Of a stretch of DNA of 64,000 nucleotides, positions 36,009 through 48,716 are shown piece after piece. Positions within the stretch are counted from its first letter, which is position 1. Each line of letters starts with the position of its first letter. Position numbers and translations under genes: made by a program. Origin of the DNA: Theobroma cacao (lineage: Eukaryota; Streptophyta; Magnoliopsida; Malvales; Malvaceae). The notes under the pieces are model-generated. The model ran no database searches. It was not told the origin of the DNA and saw only the letters and a program-made list of their open reading frames with translations. Location of the stretch: positions 24,424,127-24,488,126 of the forward strand of contig NC_030852.1 in the NCBI RefSeq assembly GCF_000208745.1, given 5' to 3'.

Positions 36009-36518
36009 ATGGCAAAGGTTTTCCAGGCATACATTCTTTCCAAATATGTGACAAAGGTCTTCCCATTGTTAGCAAGATGTGCACCACAATTGCCACCTCC
36101 TTCACCACCATCTGCAGCTGCTGTTGACCTTGAATTGGCAGCCGAGCCGGCTGCATTGACGGTGAAAGATTCACAAAATTACTTAGCATGGGAAAAACTT
36201 ATAGTAGCTTTTTGTTTGGGATCATCCCTTGAAATAGCTACCTTATTTGCTCAAATTGGTCCAGCTCGACTTCCCGTGACTTTCACCTTTCTTTCCCTTG
36301 CAATTCTATTGGCCTTCACTTGTCTCTGTGTTGGCAAATATTTTAGCAATTCCAAGTTTCTTACGATGGCTCGAATGTTGGAACAACTGGGTGGCTTTTT
36401 CGTGGTGACAGCCTTTTTCATAGCTATTGCAATTCCGTTTCCTCTGTGGCTCCAATGCTGTACGGGGGCTGTTTATAGCATCTCCTTTCTATCTATTCTA
36501 ATCTACAATCTCTTTTGA
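36009..36518 (+). CDS. Small four-TM membrane protein, unknown
   Basis: Intronless, 169 residues from the Met at 36009 (MAKVFQAYILSKYV); an upstream in-frame Met at 35982 is possible but less likely. Hydropathy by eye suggests four membrane segments at about 62-82, 88-108, 128-146 and 148-168, after a Pro/Ala-rich 30-residue stretch (PPPSPPSAAAVDLELAAEPA). No motif I can name. The GC content and codon use are better than in the surrounding DNA, supporting a gene. It lies 300 bases left of the Helitron end and is probably unaffected by it. Confidence 0.65.
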   Translation: MAKVFQAYILSKYVTKVFPLLARCAPQLPPPSPPSAAAVDLELAAEPAALTVKDSQNYLAWEKLIVAFCLGSSLEIATLFAQIGPARLPVTFTFLSLAILLAFTCLCVGKYFSNSKFLTMARMLEQLGGFFVVTAFFIAIAIPFPLWLQCCTGAVYSISFLSILIYNLF

Positions 36519-36815
36519 CTCCGTTAAGCTTGGTACATTAATTGTCGGCTGAAACGTATACGTAGTCGCATCCATTGATTGGTGATTTCTTTGGACGGAA
36601 ACCATTATTCGGTTGTATATAAGTTTCAACAAAGCCATACAAATGCATTTTGGTTTGGAAAGTAATGGAGTCCCTAATTTGGACTTTCACATTTAGATGT
36701 AAGCCACCCTACGTGGCTGTTTATATTTTGTGCTATTGTTTATTAATTTACATATATTCTCATTCAAAATTTTGAGGTTCTTACATTTAATAAGACCTTC
36801 AAATATATGTTTATA
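36519..36815. other. 3' flank of four-TM gene up to Helitron
   Basis: AT-rich, no feature seen. Base 36815 is the A that precedes the Helitron. Confidence 0.5.
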
Positions 36816-37076
36816 TCTATATTATCAATAAAAGGACGATTCGGTGTTACTATTTCAATTCCCTTCAATTGTATGCCCAAATGAATGACAAGTGTCGTTC
36901 AATTGGATGCTCTGCTTTTTATATTTTTTTTTGTTTTTTGGCATCCAAACAACGTTGTTTTGAGTTTGTCAGGTGTTGTCCTCTGCCTGTTTGTTTGATC
37001 AAAACGACGTTGTTTTGTCCTTTGGTGTGGTTAGATTGTTTTTTCCTGTCATTAGTTGAAAACGACGAATCAATTT

Positions 37077-37196
37077 AGGTTTTTTTTTTTCCATTTGCAT
37101 CCAACGAAAAGACAAGAACAATAGAAAGTAAATCATTTTAGGTTTTTTTTTTGTTCCATTTGTATCCAACGAAAGGACAAGAACAATAGGAAGATA
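37077..37196 (+). repeat. Tandem duplication in Helitron 5' region (~62-bp units)
   Basis: Two adjacent units (about 37077-37138 and 37139-37196) share a T run, CCATTTG, ATCCAACGAAA and GACAAGAACAATAG in the same order. Confidence 0.75.
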
Positions 37197-37315
37197 CAGA
37201 CAGTCGGAAGCCATTGACAGAAGAAATAAGGAAGACAAAAAAAGCTGAAAAGGAAGGGATGAAGAGAGGCAGTGGTTGAAAGGTTTAACGGAAGCAAAGG
37301 AGAGAGGAATATGAA

Positions 37316-37716
37316 TTAGGGAATAAATGGTTGTATAAACATTGGGTTTGTTGTTGTGAGGTTCATCGGTTGTTTTTGGTTCGATGATGGGGAAAGAAAG
37401 GTGTGTGGATTGTTTTTGGTTAATTGTGATGGTTTTTTAGGACAAACGGTGGGTTGAGTTAGATTGTTGGCGTTTTGTTATGTTTTAAGGAGTCAACACA
37501 GGTAGTAGTTGAAGGGCTTAATAGAAGGAGTGGCGAAAGACAAAGTAATTAAAAAATGAATGGTTGAATAAGCATTGGTTTGTTGTTTTAAGGTTCATCG
37601 GTTGTTTTTGGTCGAATAATGGGGAAAGGCAGGGCAATCGATTGTTTTTGCTTGATTGCGATGCTTGGTAAGAAGAGTAGATGGGTTGGGTTAGGCTGTT
37701 AGGGTTTTGTTAGCTT
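37316..37716 (+). repeat. Imperfect direct repeat in Helitron 5' region (~165-bp units)
   Basis: About 37316-37486 and 37556-37716 share AGGTTCATCGGTTGTTTTTG, GGGGAAAG, GATTGTTTTTG and GTTTTGTTA blocks in order, offset by about 240 bases. Confidence 0.7.
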
Positions 37717-39248
37717 TTGAAATTATGTCGTTTTGATCATTGGAAACAAGAAAAAGATAAAGAATATGTAGATTTGTATGCTCTTGCTTGGTCATGTCAG
37801 TTGTCAGTTGGCTTGACTTTTCTGTCTAACTTTTATGTTAATGCAAGGACTGCTATTGATCGGTTATTTGAGTTTGTCGGACTATTTTCCAGTTCTTTGA
37901 ATTCTTTTGCCTTTTTCTATTATAAATATTATACTTATTTCTTTTTGTTTGTAAAAGACACGTTTAGCTTCTGGAATACTCTTTGCTCTTTTTGGTTTAT
38001 CTACATTTTGGTTTTTGGTTTTTCTCTATTTCACCAATCTCGAAAGGTTCTATTTTTTTTCTTATTATTGTTTTTGGTTCTTGATTCATTATCAATGGTG
38101 TAATTTTTTTGTTTTGTTATTATAGTCAGATTGTTTTTATTTGTAACACAAACGTTTGCTTTCTCTAATACTATTGCTTGGTTTTCGTTTGTATATGTTC
38201 TGCTGTTTGATTTTTTTGTATTCCATCAGTTTGCAAAGATTGTACTTTTTTCTTATTATTCCTTTTTCTTCTTGACTGATTATTAGTGATTCATTTTTTT
38301 CTTTCAATAGTTTAACCTTAGTTTATGTTTTATTTCTTCTGTGTGCATATAACAATAAGTTTTACAACATACAAGCTGCAGGAATACGTTATTTTGTTTA
38401 AGTTAATTTCTCTATCATGGTTTGATTGTTCTTTAACTAATAACGAGACCTCTGTATTTTTTTAATATTTTATTATTTTGATTATTTTATATAATTTTGA
38501 TATTAATCAGTTTTATGATAAGATATTTCAATGTGCAGTGTTTAAGAATTTTTTTATTATTTTGCTTTCTTTTATTCTGTCACTTTTCAAGTATTTATTG
38601 CTATATTTTGTAGCTTTGAATTGTGTGTTTGATGCATTGTACTCTTTCTTTTATTTATGATTATCATGCAATTTACGTTGGAGTTACTGTTAACATATTG
38701 AAATATTTTTTAGCTCATTTTCATGTATGATTTTGTTGTCGCAGCTTGCTGGAGTTATTGTTGAAGTATATCATTTAGATATTTAACGACTTTTTCGTAG
38801 AAAAAATATGTTAAGAGTGAGTTTCAATTATTTATTAATTGTTTATTCCTTATTTTGTTTTTTTAACTAATATAAATTAAGTGTTTCATTGTGTTGCTGC
38901 TTTATTAGTTTCACGGTAAGTATTTTATGATTATTTCTGTGTATTATTTCTTGCATTAGTAAATCTTTTTCTCTATGATTTATCTTTCACAATGATCACT
39001 ATATATGAAGTTTGTTCTATACTTAAATGTTTGTTTTGTTGTTGGCATACAAGTATAGACGTCGAATACTATTTAAATGATAATGATGACTGTATACTTT
39101 TTTCCATTAATTTTTGTAACATGAGTATCGTATAATTTTCGTTACATATGTTTTGTGTGTTTCATACAAATATCTTGAGAATCATAAATAATGTTAATTA
39201 ATTTATGCAACAAATATTTAATATATATTGTATATTGTATAGATATAA

Positions 39249-42200
39249 TGTCGAATCAACATATAAGGAAAAGAGGAAGATATAAAAAAGTTAGTCAGTG
39301 TGTAAAATTTCCTGTAGGTTCATCAAATAATCTTTTTTATGTACCTTTTGTTGAAAAGTCAACTTTGATATTTTCTGTGGAAGAATATCCTATTACAAGT
39401 AGTAGTCATGTCATAAAAACTGCTAACAGAGTAGGTGGTCAAAATTAATTAAACAATAGTAATTCAGATTACTATAAACATAATACTAAGATATCTAATT
39501 TTCATTTTGAAAATCTATATGATGTTCCAATCATTGGTCATGAATCTATACAGTTTTTAGGAACATGTGATTTTCATTTTCAAAATCTATATGATGTACC
39601 TATTATGGATGATCAGTTTATGATAAGTGTTTTCTCGAGGAGAATTTGAGAAGGAAAACTTCATGTTCAAGGTATATGTATAACTTTAATAATTGTTAGG
39701 TCATGGTATACTGTTCATCTACAATTATCCAACCAATTTTTTGTTCAAATATTGTTTATCAATCTATATTTTTTTTGTTCTGTGAGAAAGATAAAAGCAA
39801 TGATAGGATTATTTCTTCTCGAGTTGTACGATATGAACAAATAAATGAAAGGTCAAACCAATTAACGTTTATTGGACATACAAGTAAGTAATGTTTGAAT
39901 TCTAATATGCTCTTTGTACTCTTAAATGTTAAGTCTGTAGTTTTTGTAACATATTATTTACTCTTACGAACAAAATAGGAAAACAGTATTCAACATTTAA
40001 CTTTGGTGGACCAACCTGCGTTTGTCTCTTTTGTGATGCTATAATGTGGTATGAAGAAAGAATTGATACAACTCAAGTAACAACTTTTTATACATTTACA
40101 TTATGATGTCAACAAGATACAGTTTGATTACCTTTATTTAATCATACACCACATTTCTTAGATGTTTTGCTAGATTACAAAGGAGATAGTAGAAGTACTA
40201 AATTTAGAGAAAACATTAATATTTACAACTCTATGTTTCAATTTACCTCTATCAGTGGTAGAATAGATAATAACATAAATAGTAGTGTCGGACCATATAA
40301 ATTTAGGATCAATGGGCAAAATCATCATCGTATTGGTTCTTTACTTCCTACAATAGGACACAAACCTAAGTTTGCACAATTATATATATATGATACTGAT
40401 AATGAGATATCAAATAGAATGTCTATTTTTGCACATGAAAATACCAGTAATATGATAGATAAGTGTATACTAGAAGGCAGTTTATCGTGACATTATAGTT
40501 GAGCATAAAACTAATGGACTTAAGCAAATAAGTGAGCTTCATCCCTGTTTTATGGCAATGTAACATCCTATGTTGTTCCCATATGGAGAAGAAGGATATA
40601 GATTTGATATAAATTATGTTGACTCTCCCATCAAAAAGAGACCCAAAAGAAAATAGATTTCAATGAGAGAAAATTATGCTTATGTTATTCAGCAACGAAG
40701 TTTGAACGAAAGTACATTGCTTAGAGGTGGTAGGCTCTTTCAACAGTTTATTGTCGATGTGTTTTGTGCAATATAAGAAATGAGATTACAGTTTGTTAGA
40801 AATAATCAAAAAACTTTAAAGGCAAAGGTGTATAAAGGATTGAAAGATGCTGTCTCAAGAGGTGACCTACAAGGTAATGTAGTTGGAAAACGCCTAATAT
40901 TACCTGCAATGTTTACTGGAAGTGCACGCTATCTATTCCAAAATTATCAAGATGCGATGGCAATTTGTCGACACTATGGCTGTCTAGATTTGTTCATAAC
41001 ATTTACCTGCAATGCAAAATGGTCAGAAATCAATGAAGCTTTATGTATGATTAATGGCTAACAGGCACAAGACAGACTTGATATAGTATCGAGAGTATTC
41101 AAATTAAAGCTTTAGTACTTCATGGACGATCTGATTAAAAATAAGCATTTTGGACTAGTTTCAGTAGGTAAAGTTTTTCTATATATTGTACTTTGTTACA
41201 ATATTGATTTAATTGTCAATGTTTGTTTTTATTTTCAATTATATGACGTTTATAACTTTAATGTTTTTCTATCTTTCTGTCTGCTTTAATGTTTTGTAGT
41301 TACATCTACAATTGAATTTCAAAAACATGGTCTTCCACATGTTCACATACTGCTTTGGCTACAATCTGCTGCAAAGTGTAAGAATGAGCAAATAGAATAA
41401 TATCAGCTGAAATTCCAAATAAAGAACTTGATCCAGTCGGGTATGAAGCTGTTTCAAATTTTATGATGCATGGACCATGTGGTATGTTCAATCTTTCTTC
41501 TCCATGTATGGTTAAAGGTAAATGTTTAAAGTTCTTCCCAAAACAATATCAGTCAAAAACTATGCTTAATGAATATAAGTTTGTTTTCTATAGAAAAAGA
41601 CAAATAATTGATAAATCATGTATTGTTGTTAAGAATAACGTCGAATTGGATAACAGATTTTTTATGGCTCTTAATGTTGATTTGGTTGTTAAATATCAAG
41701 CTCATATTAATATAGAGCTTTGCAGTAAATCAAAAGCTATTAAATATCTATTCAAATATATTAACAAGGGTCCAGACAAAGCTAGGGCAATCATTCTCAA
41801 TAGTAATTTAAGTAGTAGCATAGAACAACAAGAATTACCAAACTGTTTTGACGAAATTAAAGTATACTTGGATTGTAGATATTTATCAGCCTATGAATCG
41901 TGTTGGAGAATGTTTGCATTTGATATACATCATCATCAACCAGCAGTTGAAAGATTAGTGATTCATTTACCAGATTAGCAAAATATATGCTTCAATCATG
42001 CTGATAATTTGTATGGAGTGATCCACAGGCCTGATGTCACAAAAACAATGTTCACAGAATGGATGAAAGCAAACTAGTTGTATGAAGATGCAAGACAACT
42101 AATCTATGTAGAGTTTCCAACAAAGTGGGTTTGGTCAAAATCTGAAACAGTTTGGAAGAAACGACAAAAAGGAAAATGTATTAGAAGAATTACATATGTT

Positions 42201-45200
42201 CATCTAGCAGTAGGGAAACTTTACTTTCTTCGGTTACTATTAAATGTTATAAGAGGTGCAAGAAGTTTTGAAGAACTAAGAACAGTGCAAGGTATACTAT
42301 ATTCTACATATCAAGCAGCATGTGAAGCAGTAGGACTGCTTGGAAATGACCAATAAACAGAAGCAATGAAACAAGCTTCAAAATGGGCAACCAGTGAACA
42401 GTTATGACAACTTTTTGTTTCCATTGTGATGTTCTGTGAAGTAGCTAATCCTATATTATTTTGGGAAAATACTTGAAAGTACATTAGTGAAGACAGAGAA
42501 TATAAACTAAGACAAGCTTTTGGGATTGTTGAATATCAAATTCTAGAAACTGACGTGAAGAATTTTACTTTGATGACTCTAGAAAAAATTTTCAATAGAA
42601 ATTGCAGTTCACTATCAGAATTTTATCTGCCACTCCCAACAAAAGGTTCTTTGTACACACTGCAAAACAGATTAATTCATGAAGAAGTCAATTACAATTT
42701 GGAGGAACTTTTGAAGGAACATTTATAGTGTCTGTCAAATCTCAATTCTGAACAATTGAATGTTTACAAGGCTATGGAAAAATCTGTTGAAAACAATGAA
42801 GGTCAGATGCTGTTTGTTTATAGACATGGTGGTACAGGAAAAACATATTTATAGAATACAATAATATCAGGAATTAGATCAATGGAAAAAATTGTTTTTG
42901 TTGTAGCTTCATCTGAAATTGCATCTTTGCTACTACCAGGAGGAAGAACAACACATTCCAGATTCAAAATTCCATTAAATATTGACGAATGTTCAACATG
43001 CTAGATAAAAAGAGGTACACAACTTGCTTCATTAATTGAAAATACTAGTCTAATTGTTTGGGATGAAGCTCCAATGATTCACAGATTTTGCTTTGAAGCT
43101 GTGAATAAAAGCTTACAAGTATACTCACTGATAATTGTCTAGAAACTGAGAATAAGGCATTTGGTGGAAAGATTGTGCTATTAGGAAGAGATTTCAGACA
43201 AATATTGCTTGTTGTCGAAGTTGGAACAAGATCAGACATTGTGAATGCATCAATGAATGAGTCACTATTATGGAAAAATTACTGTATATATGAATTGAAG
43301 ACAAACATAAGACTTTTACGGTGTAATTTTGATGAACATATGTCAGTTAAAATCCTACTACTTAAGCATACATATCGAATAGATAGTATATTAGCAAACA
43401 GAGTATTGATCCCATAAGGAATTGATCTAAAATTTTACTAAGTACTAAAATTATAACAATTTAATCTTATCCAAACAATCAAATTTGAATAATTAAATTA
43501 ATTAACTAAAACTAATTAACCAAACTTTATACTAAAAAGAAAAATCAAAGCAACAATATAATTGGGTAAAAATCAAATCAAACAAGCCTAAGATTACAAT
43601 ATCCCTCACACTTCATCTAAATCTTACCTTTTTTCCTTAACTTATTTTAAGGGGTTGAATTGCTAACCTAGAGTCCTAAATTATTTATGAGGGTCTCCTA
43701 ACTCATCCTATAAAAATATCTATTTTAATCAAAACACTATATCCTTATGTGAATTGAAATTAAAACAGATTCATTAAGTTCAGGTTCTAATTTGGCTACA
43801 TATGGCTTATAGATATATCTCTATCTTATAGTCAAATCAATTAATATGATCATATGCTATCCCAATTTCAGTATACTCTAAACTCCCTTTCCCAAGTTTG
43901 TTTAGATTCCTAAATCAATTTAATTAGTGGCCAAGCAATTAAAAGTATTAAGAACAAATTGGAATAAACAATTCAAATCCCTTTAAAAATAAGTAACAAA
44001 GAGATTAAAAACTTAGATTTCATGTGAGTTCAATTGCAATCTTAGAAAAAGAAAATTAGCTACTCATAATTGTAAAAACAAATAACATTATAATAAATTC
44101 AACCATTGAGAATAACAAGAAAAATAAAACCCAAGGAAGAAAATAAAACAATATTTGTCGCCTTGATCTCCAAGTTTCAGCCTTAACTTCTAGCTTCTTG
44201 AATCTCTCAAAAGTTCTCCCATTTTGAAGTTATTAAACATATCCTATTTACACTAATAAGCTTAACCTAAAGTTCCTTAAGCTGACCTAGGGTTTAATTG
44301 AGCTTAAAAGTGTAATGAGAGGCCCAAAAATCAATTGTCAATCTTTACAAATTTTCATTCCCGATACAGTACATCCAGTTATTTTCTGATGTGATTTTCT
44401 CTATCTTCGAGGCAGAACTGGCAAAGTGATCTTCACAAAAGTTGTAGCTCTGTCTTTTAGCTTTCCAATGGTCTAAGAATCGTATCATTTGGAGTTTTGT
44501 AACTCGAGATATGGCCAAAATACTGAAGCATATGCAAACAGATTCTAGGTCTTACAACACCTTACTTTTCAAAATTAAGCCCAATCACTTTTAATCCTAC
44601 AAAAGAAATATAAAAACTAATAAATAATAACCAAATTAAAAAAATAACATAAAATTAAAATAACTAACTTAAAAGTAACCTAATTATAAAAAAAACTAAA
44701 AATACGTAAATTATAATTAAAAATTTAGGACTTAGCTAATATTTCATAACAAAATTGGACTAAAATAATTCTATAAAATAGAATTATCAACATATCAGAT
44801 TTGAAATTTCAAGTTTTGCTCAATGGTTACTAGACATAGGAAACGAAAACATTCCGGCCTCTAACTATGAAGATGAAGATGAACCATGTTGGATTTGAAT
44901 ACCAAATGATTTATTGTTACCATTTATTGAAAATTCGATAGAAACTATTGTCTCAGCTGTATATAACCAACTACAAGAAAAGTTTGCAGACTTAGACTTC
45001 CTGAAACAAAGGTCAATTATCACTCCCTATAATGAAACTGTTGATCTTATAAAGTCATATGTGCTTAATTTGATTCCAGGTAGATTGAAGTCATATTTCA
45101 ACATCAACCAAATATCAAAATCTGCAAACCATTCGATAGAGCATGAATTGTTATATCCTGTAGATTTTTTAAACTCATTTAACTTCCCTGAAATTCCTAA

Positions 45201-45729
45201 TCATCAGCTTGATTTGAAGGTAAGTACAATTGTTATGTTATTGAGAAACGTAAAGCAAAGTGCTGGACTTTGCAACGGAATTAGAATTCTGATTACTCAG
45301 CTAGCTCCTAATGTCATAAAAGGCAAAATAACGTCAAGATGTTATGCAGGTAACATAATATTTATACCGAGGATAGTACTAACAATCAAGCAAGAAAAAT
45401 GGCCTTTTGTATTCCAAAGAAAACAATTTCTAGTTAAGTTATGTTATACCATGACAATAAATAAAAGTCAAGGACAAACTCTTGACACTGTAGGTTTGTA
45501 CTTACCAAAACCTGTTTTTACGCATGGTCAATTGTATGTAGCATTATCAAGAGTTACATCACAAAAAGGGTTGAAAATCTTGATTGTGAATGAAGACAAA
45601 CAACGATCAAATCAAACAAAAAATATAGTCTACAGAGAAATTTTTGATAACCTACAATCAGGTCATCATAATTTCCTCCTCTCTTTAAGACAGTTCTCTA
45701 TGTTTCTTTCTTATGTTATACTTCGTTGA
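39249..45729 (+). pseudogene. Helitron Rep-helicase (RepHel), broken
   Basis: From ATG at 39249 (MSNQHIRKRGRYKK) the coding sequence runs through many stops and frame changes. The Helitron-like N-terminal domain lies at about 40540-41160 (e.g. GSARYLFQNYQDAMAICRHY). The HUH nuclease motif is HVH at 41338-41346 (HGLPHVHILLWL), with the paired Tyr region KYLFKYINKG at about 41742-41771. Pif1-type helicase motifs follow: Walker A GGTGKT near 42830, Walker B VWDEAP near 43060, and the C-terminal motif QLYVALSRVTSQKGLKIL near 45530-45585. A possible intron lies at about 41167-41300. A 1413-bp insertion at 43377-44789 splits the helicase. The family nicks and strand-transfers DNA in rolling-circle transposition; this copy cannot encode the protein. 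Confidence 0.88.
43377..44789. mobile_element. 1.4-kb insertion splitting the Helitron helicase
   Basis: The helicase reading frame stops matching at about 43370 and resumes at 44797 (RFEISSFAQWLLDIGNEN). The inserted DNA is flanked by ACATATC at 43370-43376 and 44790-44796, a likely 7-bp target duplication. It has no coding capacity and contains GTATTGATCCCATAAGGAAT near its left end. The class is not determined: it could be a solo LTR or a non-autonomous DNA element. Confidence 0.65.
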
Positions 45730-45994
45730 TTACAGACTCATTCTTTTTGACATTTATAGTAGCTTATTTTCTGTACTATTTCCTGTACAAATTGTTGGTT
45801 TCATTAACATCTTTTTGTTTATTATACTTGAATATTATTATTCATTTTAAGTATAAAATAAATTCTTATATTCCATACTCGTACAACCTAATGTCTATAA
45901 TTGCCAACTCCATTGATTATAATCTTTACCAATTATGATTACTGTTTCAATTGAAAAATAATTATCTTTTTCCATTCTACTTTTGCAAGAAGAA

Positions 45995-48130
45995 ATGGAT
46001 CATGAATATCTTACTGATTTATAGTTGTTCAAACCACCAACACCAATCAAAGTTAAGATTCTTAGGATTTGAAAATCTACAACTCTTGATAATCTAGAAA
46101 ATCTACTCAGTCTTGACTTTTTAATTGCTGATGTAAAGGTAAATTTCACAACACCATCTTCTTTGCTTGATCGTAAACTACAATATATCAAACAGTAAAA
46201 CAAGTTTTAAACTTAATCATTATTCCTACTGATAGAAAAATGTTATGCAATCAATGATTAGAGGTTTTGATGCACCTTTGTTTATACCAATCTTGAAAAA
46301 AGGTGATGTCTATCTCATTGATAAATATCAAGTTATGAAATCAAAGCACAACTTCAATGTTCTTCTTGGAGATTTGATAATAGTTTTTATTAAGAATGTT
46401 AGAAGTCAAAGAAATTGTTAAAGACAACACTCAATATCTAGACTACCACTTTAACCTTGTTGACTTCAAAGATCTTCTTGATAAGATATATAAAAAAAAA
46501 AAAAATCTTGACAGGTAACCTTAAAAATACTTCAAAATCTTAGTTTATTTTACAACAGCTTTTCTCACTTTTTCCTAATTGTTTTTACATCAAATAACAA
46601 CAAATGTTATTGGCATTGTTACAACAATAACACCTGTAACAAAAGTGCAACTAAACAATAGAGATGTTCCTGTACAAAAACGAGATATCTACATTCAAAG
46701 TGTAAGGTAAATGAAAAATACTATTAACTCTAAAATTTTCAGAATTGTACTACAACAATTTTATAACTAATAACTATCACTTTTTCATGACTTCATACAG
46801 TTGTGAGAGCTTAAAAGTTATGTTGTATGGAGATAAAGCGTTATCCATACAAGAACAAGAAATACTACAAAGAAACACAAATGTTGTGCTTGCATTTACT
46901 GGATTGATGATCAAAACTTACATGCGTGAGTATATCTCATATCACCATTATACTAATAGCATTGCATATTGTACATAGAAAATATACTAACAAATAAGTG
47001 TTGCCAATTTGTAGGATCACTGTATGCATCATCTTGCTCAGCAACAAGAATATACATTGATCCTAAAATTCTAGAGGTCCATGAACTCAAACAAAGGTAA
47101 TGTCATTACCACTTTTCTCATTACATTCAATAATAAACATTAACATTAGCAGAAAAAAAAAAAACTAACAATACATCACTAATTATTAGATACCAAAAAC
47201 AACCCATACAAGCAGACCTTCAACTGTTGGAAACATGCACTCAAAGTCACTCTGCACAACAATCCATAGTGCCAGACATTCATGTAGCTGATTTGCTAGC
47301 AATTGAACCAAAAAAGACATTAGTAAAATATACTTCTACTTTTTTCTATCAAACAAACAAAAATTAGTAGTTTAATATCCTTAATAAACCAAAAATCATA
47401 CTGTTTTTCACATGCGCGCAATATTGTTTTTGAAAATGACAGAATATGAAGTTTCAGCTCACTACAAACATTATTGATGTTCAAGCACTAAACGGATGGT
47501 ACTACAATGCCTACAATCAATGTGCAGCAGGTTTGCGATTCTGTGCTGGCAAATTTTGGTGCTCAATCCATGACGAAAAAACACCAGTTCTAACGTAAGT
47601 ACCTTTAAAGTTTCTTGCAACTGATATTACTAAAAAATATATTCTTATAAATTGTATAAATCACACAAATTTTCAACTTTCATTACAAAAGGATTCTGGA
47701 ACTAACAGTTGAAGATCTAACTGGAAAAATTCAACTGCTTGCTTTTGGTTAGCAATCTAAAAAACTAATCAGTGCTACCATTGGTGAGTTAGCTGCAATC
47801 AAAACAATAGACAAAATGGTGCTTCCACCTCCTGTCAAAGCACTGATCAATACAAGAAAAACATTCAAAGTTGGCCTTACAGGAAAAGCAATTGAAGCTA
47901 AACTCACAATTTTCAAAATCTTTGACTTTGCCAACCCTACAGAAACCTCAACTAAAACATCCAAAATGCACAAAGGAACAACATCAGTAAATGAACAACC
48001 TACATGTTTCCAACCATCACCGCTAACAATCCAGGACACCTAATTGGAAATGCCACCATCACCAATAAATGTATAAGTTGCAAAGGAATTATTCCCAGAG
48101 GAGTCCCCAGGAAGGAAGATGAAAATTGAA
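45995..48130 (+). pseudogene. RPA70-like gene carried by the Helitron, broken
   Basis: ATG at 45995 (MDHEYLTDL then stop). Segments recognisable as the large subunit of replication protein A: PTPIKVKILRI near 46030, APLFIPILKKGDVYLIDKYQ near 46275, and the C-terminal OB-fold with degenerate zinc ribbon at 47450-48000 (GWYYNAYNQCAAG, then LELTVEDLTGKIQLLAFG). Exons appear separated by introns, and several are interrupted by stops. RPA-like ORFs are common passengers of plant Helitrons and presumably coat single-stranded DNA. Confidence 0.75.
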
Positions 48131-48684
48131 TAGGTAAGCTCTTTAAATTAACTTACTTCTTCTTACAACAATAATACCATGAAAACAATCAAACTAAAAA
48201 GTACCTAACTTTGTCATATAAACAACAGATGCAAGACACAAGCAAAAGGATAGCCATCAAACTTTTTGCACAAGGAAGTAAGTTCTACCATATATGGAGC
48301 ACGCTTTTGTTATCTCCATGTTACAACAATGTGTATGAAAAAAATCAACAAATAATATCACAATGACAAAATTTTGTATGCCACTATTTTGCCACTACTG
48401 TCAATATATCTACAACATTTTTGTATGCATATTTTAAGAACTACATAAACACCTCTTACTCTACAAATATGTAATATACAATTTCTATTACTTTTGTTTT
48501 TCCAACACTCCAATTGTCCACAAATGTACAAATTTATTTTCTCTTCTATATCAAATAAACTATTACGTAAGAAAATAACAATTTCACAACCACTAAAATT
48601 TTATGTTTAACCAAACTAAATAATTTATATCAATTTACTCCATTAATATTTTTCTATTATTGAAAAAATTTTCATTTAATTAAC

Positions 48685-48716
48685 AACCCGCAGCATCGCG
48701 CGGGTTATCTTCCTAG
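48685..48716 (+). repeat. Helitron 3' terminus: hairpin plus CTAG
   Basis: AACCCGC (48685-48691), loop AGCATCGC, then GCGGGTT (48700-48706) form a 7-bp stem. Six bases later the element ends in CTAG (48713-48716), followed by host T. This is the canonical Helitron 3' end and acts as the rolling-circle terminator. Confidence 0.9.

Larger units (their letters stand above)
36816..48716 (+). mobile_element. 11.9-kb Helitron with both termini
   Basis: Begins TCTATATTATCAATAAAAGG and ends with a hairpin plus CTAG; it lies exactly between host A (36815) and host T (48717), the insertion site rule of Helitrons. Inside, in the same orientation, are a RepHel gene (HUH nuclease and Pif1-like helicase) and an RPA70-like gene, the usual cargo of autonomous plant Helitrons. 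Both genes have many stops and frameshifts, so this copy is an inactive relic. The helicase is also split by a 1.4-kb insertion. Confidence 0.88.

Noticed and set aside
37717..38103. 128-codon frame in the Helitron 5' region
   Set aside because: Phe/Leu-rich translation of T-rich DNA; no known Helitron domain, and it precedes the RepHel start.
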